Assembly (NCBI GenBank): GCA_033852165.1
Contig: JAWSUZ010000022.1
Coordinates: 4,291 to 68,290 of the forward strand
Length of the DNA stretch: 64,000 bases
Source: Agarilytica sp033852165
Lineage (GTDB): Bacteria > Pseudomonadota > Gammaproteobacteria > Pseudomonadales > Cellvibrionaceae
Direction of reading: 5' to 3'
Position 1 is the stretch's first letter, and each line of letters begins with the position of its first letter. Shown here in pieces: positions 45,744 to 55,621 of the stretch. Under the pieces are notes generated by a model. That model was not told where the DNA came from. It did not search any database and worked only from the letters and a program-made list of their open reading frames with translations. A program made the position numbers and the translations under genes.

Positions 45744-45778
45744 GGTGGAAGGCGCCTTTGGCTTTTCCACCCTACGAT
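45744..45778 (-). repeat. REP-like repeat, copy 2 (inverted)
   Basis: On the minus strand it reads ATCGTAGGGTGGAAAAGCC, then GGCGCCTTCCACC. It is the best-formed copy, with GGTGGAA pairing with TTCCACC. Confidence 0.75.
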
Positions 45779-45803
45779 ACTGCGCGCAATCTTCATTGGC
45801 TGA

Positions 45804-45836
45804 TAGGGTGGAAGGGCGTTTTTGGTTTTTCCATCC
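45804..45836 (+). repeat. REP-like repeat, copy 3
   Basis: TAGGGTGGAAGGGCG, then TTTTTCCATCC: a more diverged copy in the same orientation as copy 1. Confidence 0.55.
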
Positions 45837-46081
45837 AATTAGTCTTGTTTAAATGACCTTATTTATTTGAGGTCATCTTCTAAAAAATGGTTTAGTTCTA
45901 TAATTATAAATATTTCCACATAACAAAACGTTGTGTAGGCGAAGGTATCGGGATGAGCGTAGAGCTTAGTGTCGGGGATTATGAATCTCCTAAACCCCGG
46001 TATCAAAATGCTGTACTATGCAAAAATACAACAAGCGTTGAAATCCGCGTTTCTTCACCCTTTTAGCGATACCGAATTAAT

Positions 46082-48367
46082 ATGACCGACGATCACACAC
46101 CACCACCACGACATCCTGCTCTGGACTATCACGAATTTCCCAAACCAGGAAAGCTAGAAATTCGAGCCACTAAACCGTTAGCGAATGGTCGAGACTTAGC
46201 GCGGGCGTACTCTCCTGGCGTGGCTGAAGCCTGTTTAGAAATTGTGGAAAATTCCTCAGCAGCCAGTAAATACACGATTCGCGGTAACTTGGTTGGGGTG
46301 GTGAGCAACGGGTCTGCAGTTTTAGGTTTGGGGAATATTGGACCTCTGGCCTCTAAACCAGTCATGGAGGGCAAGGCGGTACTGTTTAAAAAATTCGCCA
46401 ATATCGATTGCTTTGATATTGAAGTGAATGAAACTGACCCTGAAAAATTGGCCGAAATTGTTATCGCGTTGGAGCCCACCTTTGGGGCCATCAACTTAGA
46501 AGATATTAAAGCCCCCGATTGTTTTATCGTTGAAAAACTCTGCCGTGAGCGGATGAATATACCTGTGTTCCACGATGATCAGCACGGTACGGCGATTGTT
46601 GTCGGTGCCGCCGTCACCAATGCCGTGCATGTTGCAGGCAAAGCCTTTGGTGATATTAAAGTGGTGTCGACCGGTGGTGGAGCTGCGGGCATCGCTTGTT
46701 TGAATATGTTGGTAAAACTCGGCGTTAAGCGCAGCAATATTTGGCTGTGTGATATCGATGGACTCGTTTACGAGGGGCGAAACTCGCAAATGACCGAGCA
46801 GAAAGCGGAGTTTGCACAGGACAGCGAACTGCGTAATTTGGATCAAGTGATAGACGGTGCAGATTTGTTTCTCGGACTTTCTGCTCCTGGCGTTTTAATC
46901 CCGGCAATGGTTTCGAAAATGGCGGCGCGTCCGATTATTTTTGCCTTGGCTAACCCGACCCCAGAAATTATGCCCGACGAAGTGCGAGCAGTATGTCCTG
47001 ATGCCATTATCGCGACGGGACGCTCGGACTTTCCCAACCAAGTGAACAACGTACTGTGTTTCCCCTTTATTTTTCGCGGCGCACTTGATGTAGGGGCAAC
47101 GGAGATTAACGATGCGATGGAAGTGGGATGTGTTGAAGGCATCGCTGCACTTGCTCGCGCATCTACTAGCGCCGAGGCGGCAGCCGCATATAAAGATGAA
47201 AATCTTAAGTTTGGTGCCGACTACTTGATTCCTAAACCCTTCGATCCTCGGCTATTGGCGACCGTTGCTTGTGCGGTTGCAAAAGCGGCCATGGAGACTG
47301 GAGTTGCGACCAAGCCGATCGATGACTTGGATGTCTACAAAGATAAACTGAATCGCTCGGTGTTCAAATCTGCCTTAATTATGCGACCGGTATTTGATGT
47401 GGCACGTGAAGCGCTGCGTCGCGTTATCTTTGCCGAAGGTGAAGACGAGCGCGTGCTGCGCGCAGCCCAAGAAATGAACGAGGAAATGGGCTACAAACCG
47501 ATTCTCATTGGTCGACCTGAAGTGGTTGAAAGGCGTTGTGAGCGTTTGGGGCTGAACATAAAAATAGGCAAAGATTTTGAGCTGATTAACCCCGAGCATG
47601 ATGAACGCTTTCGGGATTATTGGAAAACCTATCATCAACTTATGCAGCGCCGTGGCGTAACTCCTGATATGGCCAAGGCCATTATGCGCACGAACTCAAC
47701 GGCTATTGCGGCCATCGCTGTTCAGAGAGGCGACGCGGATAGCATGATTTGCGGCACCTTTGGTCAGTATCTGTGGCACCTTAAGTACATCGAGCAAATA
47801 TTAGGAACGGATAAGCTGAAGCCTGCAGGGGCGCTGTCGCTCACATTAATTGAAAGCGGACCGCTTTTTATTGCCGACTCCCACGTGTTTTCAGAACCCT
47901 CACCGGAGCAAATCGCGAACATTGCGGTCGCTGCCGCTCGGCACGTGCGTCGGTTTGGCCTCACACCGCGTATTGCTCTGTGTTCTCAATCGCAATTTGG
48001 CAATATGGACTCCAAGTCCGGGCGTACTATGCGAGAGGCCATTCGTATTTTGGATGCGCAGCCTCTGCGTTTTAGCTATGAAGGCGAAATGACCCTAGAC
48101 TTAGCACTCGACCCGGAACTGCGTAGCCGAATATTCCCCGAAGCGCGTTTCAGTGAAACGGCCAACGTTCTTATCTTTACCAATGCCGATGCGGCGAACG
48201 CGACACGAAACATACTGAAAATGACCGCAGGCGGATTAGAAGTCGGCCCAATACTAATGGGTATGGGGAATACGGCTCATATCGTTCCGCCTTCGGTTAC
48301 GGCCCGTGGATTACTGAATATTTCTGCGTTGGCGGGTACGCCAGTGGATAATTATGGGAGGGCGTAA
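46082..48367 (+). CDS. maeB: NADP-dependent malic enzyme with phosphotransacetylase-like domain
   Basis: The protein has 761 residues (E. coli MaeB has 759). Residues about 1-430 are the malic enzyme, which decarboxylates malate to pyruvate with NADP reduction. Motifs are SPGVAEAC, DIEVNETDPEK, HDDQHGTAIVVGAA and the nucleotide-binding STGGGAAGIACL. Residues about 440-760 are a phosphotransacetylase-like domain (VIFAEGEDERVLRAA, SMICGTFGQY, NTAHIVPPSVTARG). In MaeB this domain is regulatory and binds acetyl-CoA. Its pyruvate product feeds the pyruvate dehydrogenase encoded just downstream. It is probably transcribed alone. Confidence 0.96.
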   Translation: MTDDHTPPPRHPALDYHEFPKPGKLEIRATKPLANGRDLARAYSPGVAEACLEIVENSSAASKYTIRGNLVGVVSNGSAVLGLGNIGPLASKPVMEGKAVLFKKFANIDCFDIEVNETDPEKLAEIVIALEPTFGAINLEDIKAPDCFIVEKLCRERMNIPVFHDDQHGTAIVVGAAVTNAVHVAGKAFGDIKVVSTGGGAAGIACLNMLVKLGVKRSNIWLCDIDGLVYEGRNSQMTEQKAEFAQDSELRNLDQVIDGADLFLGLSAPGVLIPAMVSKMAARPIIFALANPTPEIMPDEVRAVCPDAIIATGRSDFPNQVNNVLCFPFIFRGALDVGATEINDAMEVGCVEGIAALARASTSAEAAAAYKDENLKFGADYLIPKPFDPRLLATVACAVAKAAMETGVATKPIDDLDVYKDKLNRSVFKSALIMRPVFDVAREALRRVIFAEGEDERVLRAAQEMNEEMGYKPILIGRPEVVERRCERLGLNIKIGKDFELINPEHDERFRDYWKTYHQLMQRRGVTPDMAKAIMRTNSTAIAAIAVQRGDADSMICGTFGQYLWHLKYIEQILGTDKLKPAGALSLTLIESGPLFIADSHVFSEPSPEQIANIAVAAARHVRRFGLTPRIALCSQSQFGNMDSKSGRTMREAIRILDAQPLRFSYEGEMTLDLALDPELRSRIFPEARFSETANVLIFTNADAANATRNILKMTAGGLEVGPILMGMGNTAHIVPPSVTARGLLNISALAGTPVDNYGRA

Positions 48368-48855
48368 ATTGCCCTGCAGGTTTACGGCTTATCAGTAAAC
48401 TCGTAGCGTAAAAAGGATTGTATTAGCGATGCTAATACGAGTTTTTTGTGAATGGCCACGCTAGTTCAAAAAACAATAGTGGGTCATTATCTAAAATAGC
48501 CTTTTGGAATATGCTCAATAATTTGGTAGAATTCAACGACTGTTGAGTGTTGAGGGAAAAGTTCAGCGCTGTACGGAGGGGGAGTGTCACGATTCTTGTA
48601 TCGATCGAGCGCTAAACCTCACTTCGTTAGATGATAAATAGAACTATTGCCCGATACGGTCGTTGATCGTGTGAAATCGGGAAGAAGGAAAATTAGTCAT
48701 TTAATGGAGAAAATACGGACTATTCCAAGCGATGAGTCCTTTTTTACCCTTAATAGGCTCGGTTTCTTGACAAACAGCATGATGCATACAAGTTTGATTA
48801 TATAAACAATAAATTCAGGCGATGATCTCGTTCTGACCACATTGAGGAGTTTTGA
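48368..48855. other. Upstream region of aceE; nothing firm
   Basis: The 488 bases contain no gene. A TTGACA at 48768 has no good -10 at 17 bases. No PdhR-type palindrome was found. A GAGGAG ribosome binding site precedes the aceE ATG. Confidence 0.4.
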
Positions 48856-51507
48856 ATGCTTGAGGAAAGTGATGCTTTAGAGACCCAAGAATGGCTCGAA
48901 GCACTTGAATCCGTTATCCGCCACAGCGGGAAGGAACGCGCCTCGTATTTGCTGACACAATTAGCGAATATCGCGACCGAAGCTGGTGTAGGTCTGCCAT
49001 CTGCGATTACCACACCTTATTGCAATACGATTCGCCCGCAGGACGAAAAGCGTAATCCTGGTGATGAACACCTTGAACGTAAAATACGTTCTTTAGTCCG
49101 TTGGAATGCCCTTGCGATGGTCATGAGGGCCAACGACAACGATGAAGGTCTTGGCGGTCACATTTCATCATTTTCATCAGCCGCGACGTTATATGAAGTG
49201 GGTTTTAACCACTTTTTCCGTGCGAATAATTCTGAACGCCTGGGCGACCTTATTTACTTTCAGGGACATATTTCCCCTGGCATATACGCGCGTTCTTATT
49301 TAGAAGGCCGTTTAACAGAAGACCAGCTCGATAACTTTCGTCGAGAAGTGGATGGCAAAGGCTTATCTTCTTATCCTCATCCTTGGTTAATGCCGGACTA
49401 CTGGCAGTTCCCCACTGTTTCGATGGGCTTGGGTCCCATCCAAGCGATTTATCAAGCCAACATTATGCGCTATATGTCTGCCCGCGAAATTACCCCGCGT
49501 GGCGACCGAAAGGTGTGGGCATTTATTGGTGATGGCGAATGTGATGAGCCCGAAACTCTGGGTGCGATTTCCTTAGCGGGGCGCGAGCAACTCGAAAACT
49601 TAATCTTTGTTGTGAATTGTAATTTACAGCGTTTAGATGGCCCGGTACGTGGCAACGGTAAAATCGTACAAGAACTCGAAGGCAGCTTCCGTGGTGCCGG
49701 TTGGAACGTGATTAAAGTCCTATGGGGCGACATGTGGGATGAGTTGCTGGACAGAGACACCACTGGTCTTTTGCGCAAACGTATGGATGAAGTGTTAGAC
49801 GGCGAGCTGCAAAACTACAAAGCCAACGGCGGCGCTTACACACGAAAATATTTCTTTGGCAAATACCCAGACTTATTAGAGCTGGTAAAAGATTACACCG
49901 ACGATCAGATTATGGCCCTTAATCGTGGTGGTCACGACGTCAATAAAGTCTACGCGGCCTATTGGGCGGCGTCGCAATGTAACGGCAAACCAACGGTTAT
50001 TATGGCGCAAACGGTTAAAGGCTACGGCATGGGCACAGCTAGTGAATCTGCCAACGTTGCGCACTCGATTAAAAAGCTCGACCTCGATGCTCTGAAGAAA
50101 TTTCGTGATCGTTTCTGTATTCCGATTGATGACAAAGACTTACCCAGCGTTCCGTATTTTAGGCCGCCAGCTGATTCGCCCGAAATGCAATACATGCACG
50201 AAAAACGCAAAGCATTGGGTGGATATTTGCCTGAACGGGTTAATGAATTTGATGCGTTAACAACACCGGGCCTCGATACTTTTTCCGCCTTGTTAAAATC
50301 GACTGGCAAGCGTGAAATATCCACCACCATGGTTTTCGTTCGATTTTTGTCGACCTTGGTAAAAGATAAAAAAATGGGCAGCCGTGTGGTGCCAATTGTA
50401 CCGGATGAAGCGCGTACCTTTGGTATGGAAGGTATGTTTCGTCAGTTGGGTATTTACTCTTCCCAGGGGCAGAAATACACCCCGCATGATCGTGATCAAA
50501 TCATGTATTACAAGGAAGATAAAAAAGGCCAAATTTTGGAAGAGGGCCTTAACGAAGCCGGTGCAATGTCGGCGTGGATTGCCTGTGCGACGGCTTACAG
50601 TAATTACAAATGTGCCATGGTTCCGTTCTATGTTTATTACTCCATGTTTGGTTTTCAGCGCATAGGCGATTTGGCTTGGGCAGCTGGGGATATTCAAGCG
50701 CGTGGATTTATGATCGGGGCGACTTCAGGTCGAACCACATTAAACGGCGAAGGCTTACAGCACCAAGATGGCCACAGCCACTTAATGGCAACGACAATTC
50801 CGAATTGTTATTCCTACGATCCGACTTACGGCTACGAACTTGCCGTCATTCTTCAAAACGGATTGCAGCGTATGTATGGCGAAAAAGAAAATTGTTTCTA
50901 TTACGTCACCACGTTAAATGAAAACTACCAACATCCGGCCATGCCAGAAGGTGTAGAAGACGGCATTATTAAGGGCATTTATAAGCTTAAACAAGGCGCA
51001 GAGAAAAAAGTACCGCGTGTTCAATTAATGGGGGCGGGCAGTATATTGCGTGAAGTTGAAGCCGCTGCTGATTTATTGCGTGAGGATTGGGGCGTGGAAT
51101 CGGATATATGGAGTGTCACCAGCGTGAATGAATTGGCCCGCGATGGTCAACGCTGTGCACGTTGGAATTTATTGCACCCAGAAGAGGACGCTCGGCAACC
51201 GTATTTAACCGAACTGCTTTCATCGTCTGAAGGCCCTGTTGTGATTTCGACTGATTATATTAAGAGCTATGCTGAGCAGCTACGAGCCTATGTGCCTGGT
51301 CGCTACAGCGTGTTGGGGACCGACGGTTTTGGTCGCAGCGACACGCGCAGCAAGCTGCGTAAGTTTTTTGAAGTGGATCGCTATTTCGTAGTGATCGCAT
51401 CGCTTAAAGCTTTGGCTGACGATGGAAAAATTAAGCCCGCTAGCGTAAGCAAAGCGATAAAACTTTACGGTATTGATCCAGAAAAACTGGACCCTACTAC
51501 CTGCTAA
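48856..51507 (+). CDS. aceE: Pyruvate dehydrogenase E1 component
   Basis: The 883-residue homodimeric-type E1 (E. coli 887) decarboxylates pyruvate with thiamine diphosphate and transfers the acetyl group to lipoyl-AceF. The thiamine-binding motif GDGEC begins near residue 225 and continues to a NCNLQRLDGPVRGN segment. RNPGDEHLERKIRS and GGHISSFSSAATLYEVGFNH are family signatures. GLQHQDGHSH is in the transketolase-like pyrimidine domain (about 640). The aceF gene starts 18 bases after its stop, with a GAGGAGAG site. No lpd gene follows, so E3 must be encoded elsewhere. Confidence 0.97.
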   Translation: MLEESDALETQEWLEALESVIRHSGKERASYLLTQLANIATEAGVGLPSAITTPYCNTIRPQDEKRNPGDEHLERKIRSLVRWNALAMVMRANDNDEGLGGHISSFSSAATLYEVGFNHFFRANNSERLGDLIYFQGHISPGIYARSYLEGRLTEDQLDNFRREVDGKGLSSYPHPWLMPDYWQFPTVSMGLGPIQAIYQANIMRYMSAREITPRGDRKVWAFIGDGECDEPETLGAISLAGREQLENLIFVVNCNLQRLDGPVRGNGKIVQELEGSFRGAGWNVIKVLWGDMWDELLDRDTTGLLRKRMDEVLDGELQNYKANGGAYTRKYFFGKYPDLLELVKDYTDDQIMALNRGGHDVNKVYAAYWAASQCNGKPTVIMAQTVKGYGMGTASESANVAHSIKKLDLDALKKFRDRFCIPIDDKDLPSVPYFRPPADSPEMQYMHEKRKALGGYLPERVNEFDALTTPGLDTFSALLKSTGKREISTTMVFVRFLSTLVKDKKMGSRVVPIVPDEARTFGMEGMFRQLGIYSSQGQKYTPHDRDQIMYYKEDKKGQILEEGLNEAGAMSAWIACATAYSNYKCAMVPFYVYYSMFGFQRIGDLAWAAGDIQARGFMIGATSGRTTLNGEGLQHQDGHSHLMATTIPNCYSYDPTYGYELAVILQNGLQRMYGEKENCFYYVTTLNENYQHPAMPEGVEDGIIKGIYKLKQGAEKKVPRVQLMGAGSILREVEAAADLLREDWGVESDIWSVTSVNELARDGQRCARWNLLHPEEDARQPYLTELLSSSEGPVVISTDYIKSYAEQLRAYVPGRYSVLGTDGFGRSDTRSKLRKFFEVDRYFVVIASLKALADDGKIKPASVSKAIKLYGIDPEKLDPTTC

Positions 51508-51525
51508 TTTGAGGAGAGTTGCCAC

Positions 51526-53541
51526 ATGGCGAATCAAACTGTCCCAGTACCAGATATTGGTGGGGCCGAAAATGTAGAAGTTATTGAAATAGCGGTTGCA
51601 CCTGGCGATATTGTTGCTGTGGAAGACACGCTTATCACATTAGAATCCGACAAAGCCTCGATGGATATTCCCAGCCCCGCGGCGGGGAAAGTTATTTCGG
51701 TTTTAGTTTCTGTTGGCGATAACCTGTCCGAAGGTTCCGCGATATTGGAGCTAGAAGAGAGCGGTGCTTCCAGCGATTCTGAAAATCATATTGAAAACAA
51801 TAGCGACAGCAATAATGGAGGGGTGACTTCGGCGGATCCAGAAGTAGCTGCTCCTGCATCTGAAGTGGTCGCGGCAGCACCTGCGGCGAGTCATTCTGGT
51901 GGCGGTGAAATTTCGGTTATTATTCCAGATATTGGCGGAGCCGAAGGTATTGATGTTATCGAGGTTTGTGTTGCTGTGGGTGATAGCGTTGACGAGGGTG
52001 ATTCTATTTTAGTCCTCGAAAGCGATAAAGCGTCAATGGAAGTGCCATCGCCTGCGAGTGGAAAGGTCACGGCAATTACCGTGAAAGAGGGCGATAAAGT
52101 TTCTGAAGGGGACGCTGTACTCGTACTGGTTTCTGCCGGTGCTGTAGCAAGTCATGCTAGTGAGGCGAGTTTGTCGTCTGATATTGCTGGCTCTGTTGAG
52201 CCGGTTGAGACTGTCTCTGAAAATTCAGGCTCTGGGAGTTCAAGCGCAAGCAAAACCTTAGACGTGAACGTTCCCGATATTGGTGGCTCAGCGGTTGATG
52301 TTATCGAAGTTTCCGTTAGTGCTGGCGATGTTGTCGAAGACGGCGATACCCTCATTGTTTTGGAAAGCGATAAAGCTTCAATGGAAATCCCATCTCCTGG
52401 TGCAGGCAAAGTTTTATCAATCTCGATACAAGAAGGCGATAAAGTCTCCCAGGATAGTCCCATTCTGGTATTGGAGGTGAGTGGCGACTCTGGAGATGTT
52501 TCAGCGCCCTCTACTTCTATTCCTACACCGTCTTCTCCTCCGCCCCAAAAATCAGCGGCTAAGCCTGTGAGTGAAGCTACTCCAGCAAAAGTCACAGGCT
52601 CAGAATCGGCAGCGAAAGGTTCCGGAAGCGATGTTTATGCTGGCCCAGCGGTCAGAAAACTTGCCCGTCAATTGGGGGTTAATTTAGCTGAAGTCAAAGC
52701 GGCGGGACCGCGAGGCCGAATATCGAAAGATGATGTCAAAGCCTACGTGAAAACCCGCTTGCAGAAAAAACCGGAAAACCTCGCGGCGGCATTGTCGAGT
52801 GGAGTGGGTATTCCGCAAGTGCCGGAAGTCGACTTCTCGAAGTTTGGTGAAGTTGAAGTCGTGAAAATGTCGAAGCTTTCTAAAATGATAGCGGCGAATA
52901 TGACGCGCAACTGGCTGAACGTTCCCCACGTGACCCAGTTCGACGACGCCGACGTAACCGATTTGGAAGAATTTCGCAGCAGCATGAAGAAAGAAGCGGA
53001 AAAGACAGGCGTAAAGCTCACGCCCTTACCGTTTCTTTTGAAAGCTTGTGCCATGGCCCTGAACCAAGAGCCAAGTTTCAATGTTTCCTTACATGCGGAT
53101 GGTGAGCATATCGTGCGGAAAAAACACGTGCATATTGGAGTGGCTGTCGCGACGAAAACGGGTTTAGTGGTTCCGGTTATTCGCGATGTGAATAAAAAGG
53201 GATTGCTTCAGTTGGCTGAAGAGTCGAGCATCATGGCGAAAAAAGCACGCGATGGAAAACTCCTACCCAAAGACATGCAGGGCGGTTGCTTTACCATCTC
53301 CAGCTTGGGGGCTATTGGCGGAACGGGCTTTACGCCGATTGTTAATTGCCCTGAGGTTGCCATACTCGGCGTCTCAAAGTCATCCATTAAGCCTGTTTGG
53401 GACGGTGAAACCTTTATCCCAAGACAAATGCTACCGTTAAGCCTCTCCTATGATCACCGGGCTATCAACGGCGTAGATGCTGGACGGTTCTTTACCTACC
53501 TTACAACTCTGTTAGCAGATGTTAGGCGCTTATCTCTGTAG
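51526..53541 (+). CDS. aceF: Dihydrolipoamide acetyltransferase E2 of pyruvate dehydrogenase
   Basis: The protein has 671 residues. It has three N-terminal lipoyl domains, each with ESDKASM and the lipoyl-lysine at about K43, K168 and K283. They are separated by Ala/Ser/Pro-rich flexible linkers. A peripheral-subunit-binding domain (about 365-405: AGPAVRKLARQLGVNLAEV, GPRGRISKDDV) follows. The catalytic domain ends with SYDHRAINGVDAGRF, with the active-site His and Asp. Three lipoyl domains is the E. coli arrangement. A decayed copy of part of this gene (about codons 483-535) occurs at 55622-55835. It is in an operon with aceE. Confidence 0.97.
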   Translation: MANQTVPVPDIGGAENVEVIEIAVAPGDIVAVEDTLITLESDKASMDIPSPAAGKVISVLVSVGDNLSEGSAILELEESGASSDSENHIENNSDSNNGGVTSADPEVAAPASEVVAAAPAASHSGGGEISVIIPDIGGAEGIDVIEVCVAVGDSVDEGDSILVLESDKASMEVPSPASGKVTAITVKEGDKVSEGDAVLVLVSAGAVASHASEASLSSDIAGSVEPVETVSENSGSGSSSASKTLDVNVPDIGGSAVDVIEVSVSAGDVVEDGDTLIVLESDKASMEIPSPGAGKVLSISIQEGDKVSQDSPILVLEVSGDSGDVSAPSTSIPTPSSPPPQKSAAKPVSEATPAKVTGSESAAKGSGSDVYAGPAVRKLARQLGVNLAEVKAAGPRGRISKDDVKAYVKTRLQKKPENLAAALSSGVGIPQVPEVDFSKFGEVEVVKMSKLSKMIAANMTRNWLNVPHVTQFDDADVTDLEEFRSSMKKEAEKTGVKLTPLPFLLKACAMALNQEPSFNVSLHADGEHIVRKKHVHIGVAVATKTGLVVPVIRDVNKKGLLQLAEESSIMAKKARDGKLLPKDMQGGCFTISSLGAIGGTGFTPIVNCPEVAILGVSKSSIKPVWDGETFIPRQMLPLSLSYDHRAINGVDAGRFFTYLTTLLADVRRLSL

Positions 53542-53565
53542 CCAACCTTTGTAGTCTTCCCTACT

Positions 53566-53602
53566 AACAAAGGAAGAGGGCTTTCCGCCCCCTTCCTTTT
53601 GT
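53566..53602 (+). terminator. Hairpin after aceF
   Basis: AACAAAGGAAG...GGGC (53567-53582) pairs with GCCC...CTTCCTTTTG (53587-53602) around TTTCC. It is a long stem 25 bases after the aceF stop. Only a partial T-run (TTTT within the stem) is present, so it may be rho-independent or an mRNA-stabilising hairpin. Confidence 0.6.
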
Positions 53603-53845
53603 GGCCCCAGCCCCCGAAATGACAATCGTTTATAAATAGTTCGCTTCGCTCTTTGTTTAAATAACCCGCCTAGATCGACCATTTTACTCATTTTACTCAT
53701 TAGAAATTAAAACGTAGTGGGGGTATATATCTAATACTTTGGTATGACGCGGTGTTGGAATAAATCGATCTAGATGAAAACGATTGAGGCGCCATATTTC
53801 GGCTATGATTGACTCACAAGCCATCTCACTTCACCTTCCGGGTTG
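53603..53845. other. Gap before the receiver-GGDEF-EAL gene
   Basis: The 243 bases contain no gene. TTTACTCATTTTACTCATTAG near 53684 includes a TTTACTCAT direct repeat of unknown meaning. Confidence 0.4.
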
Positions 53846-55606
53846 ATGTATATGTCCCATTCCGATTTAGCGTCAAAATTTGGAACAGTAGACGCTAGTA
53901 CTAATATTCGGTTTACTGATATCCATGTACTTATTATTGAAGATAGTTGTTCTGATACTGAGGTTGTGAGAGGGCTTTTGTCCAAATCACGGAAATGCAC
54001 ATACACCATCTCGGTTGTTCAAACCGTTAGTGAAGCTCTTTCATTATTTGCAGAACAAAGATTCGATATTTGTCTATTGGATTTTTTCATCGGGTCGGAT
54101 AATGCTTGGACGATACTCGATGTTACGTCAAAAATCGCAGAAAAAATGCCCCTTATTCTCGTGACAGATTTTGACGATGAGGACATTGATGATCAACTTG
54201 CTGCTACGGGCGTGGCGGACTGCCTTAAAAAAGGTGGCTTATCGCGTAAAATGCTGGAGCGGTCAATCCGCTACGCATTACATGCCGAAGCTCAAAAGAA
54301 GAGGCTGGAGGAGTTAGCGCATCATGATGCTTTAACGGGGTTGGTGAATCGAAATGTATTCTTTAATGCGTTGGAGAATATTTTTAGAAGAGAAAAAAGT
54401 GCAGATCGTGTATCCGCTCTTTTTTATATTGATATTGACCATTTTAAGCTGGTGAACGATAAGTGGGGGCATGATTCGGGAGATTTGGTTCTAACTTCCG
54501 TTGCAAGCCGTATTGCTTCATGTGTACGCAAAGGTGATGTTATCGCTCGGCTTGGCGGTGACGAATTTGCGCTAATCGTCGAGAACCTAACCTACCCAGA
54601 ATGTCATATGATTGCGCAAAAAATTCTTTGTTCTGCTCGAAAGCCCATTAAAAATGAATTTTTCGAGCTCCAAATATCGCTTTCGATTGGTTTTTCCCTA
54701 CTTGAAGACAAAGATTTACCAATGACTACGTACGTTAAGCGAGCTGACGAAGCGCTTTATGAGGCAAAAAAAACTGGACGTAACGCTTATAAAGTATTTA
54801 GCGGTGAGCTAGCAAAATCATATGAAGAAACGTTACATCTTGGTGCTGCGTTCGCGAAAGCGGTTAGCGATAATGCACTTAAACTCTATTTTCAACCGGT
54901 GTTATGTGCGAAAACTCGACGGTTGCTAAGTCTTGAGGCGTTACTCCGGTGGCCGGTCGATGGTAAGGTTCTACTTCCTGAAAAAATATTGCCTGTGGTT
55001 GAGCGAATAGGGGCGATGGATTTATTATCCGAATGGGTGATTAAGGAAGCCTGCTCTCAACTATCCCATTGGCTTGATAAATACCCCAGTCTCGTCGTGT
55101 CCGTCAATATTGCTATATCGCAATTAGTACCAAATCTTATCACCTACTTAATGGAAAGTTTCCACAATTCGAAAATACCTGCATCTAATTTTCAAATTGA
55201 AATCCATAAATTTGATCGTAGCCCTCTTCCAGCTGAGGGCTTAAAAATTCTTAATGTTATTAATGAGCTTGGGGTGAATATTGCCATTGATAATTTCGGC
55301 AATGATTTTTCATCTCTGTCTGAACTGGCATATATGCCTACATCTAGTTTAAAATTAAACCAGTCTTTTATTCATAATATCGAAGAAAACTGCGCTAGTG
55401 AAAAGTTTTTGAAAGCCGCGATACATTTTGCGCAAGAATTAGGAATTGAAGTGGTAGGCGAAGGCGTCGAAACTCTAGATCAGCAAAACTACTATCAACA
55501 GTTGGGTGTTGACGAATTGCAGGGCTACCTCTACTCCAAGCCACTTAACGCCAATCAATGCAGTAAGTATTTAGAACACTCCCAAAGCCGTCACCTACTC
55601 CAGTGA
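53846..55606 (+). CDS. Receiver-GGDEF-degenerate EAL protein
   Basis: The protein has 586 residues from ATG 53846. The receiver (about 25-145) has an acidic pocket (IIEDS), phosphoacceptor D79 (DICLLDFFIG) and a late Lys (CLKKGG). The GGDEF domain has intact RLGGDEF near residue 235, so diguanylate cyclase activity is likely. The EAL domain keeps EALLRW (about 362) and GEGVET but has DNFGNDFSS instead of DDFGTGYSS (about 481) and LKLNQSFI instead of KIDRSFI. The second catalytic Asp is thus Asn, so phosphodiesterase activity is probably weak or lost. In-frame TTG 53843 and ATG 53852 are alternative starts. It carries no membrane segment. Confidence 0.9.
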   Translation: MYMSHSDLASKFGTVDASTNIRFTDIHVLIIEDSCSDTEVVRGLLSKSRKCTYTISVVQTVSEALSLFAEQRFDICLLDFFIGSDNAWTILDVTSKIAEKMPLILVTDFDDEDIDDQLAATGVADCLKKGGLSRKMLERSIRYALHAEAQKKRLEELAHHDALTGLVNRNVFFNALENIFRREKSADRVSALFYIDIDHFKLVNDKWGHDSGDLVLTSVASRIASCVRKGDVIARLGGDEFALIVENLTYPECHMIAQKILCSARKPIKNEFFELQISLSIGFSLLEDKDLPMTTYVKRADEALYEAKKTGRNAYKVFSGELAKSYEETLHLGAAFAKAVSDNALKLYFQPVLCAKTRRLLSLEALLRWPVDGKVLLPEKILPVVERIGAMDLLSEWVIKEACSQLSHWLDKYPSLVVSVNIAISQLVPNLITYLMESFHNSKIPASNFQIEIHKFDRSPLPAEGLKILNVINELGVNIAIDNFGNDFSSLSELAYMPTSSLKLNQSFIHNIEENCASEKFLKAAIHFAQELGIEVVGEGVETLDQQNYYQQLGVDELQGYLYSKPLNANQCSKYLEHSQSRHLLQ

Positions 55607-55621
55607 GCGAGTGGCTGTCAC

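Larger units (their letters stand above)
45528..46081. other. Intergenic region with REP-like repeats
   Basis: It holds three copies of a GGTGGAAAAGC...GCCTTCC-type repeat and a short GGGAGAC heptamer duplication (45722-45740), the latter similar to the array at 6984-7095. CGAACA/TGTTCG (45545-45565) might form a weak terminator for the protease gene. No gene is supported. Confidence 0.55.

Noticed and set aside
48768..48795. Sigma-70 promoter for aceE at TTGACA 48768
   Set aside because: No acceptable -10 hexamer occurs 16-18 bases downstream.
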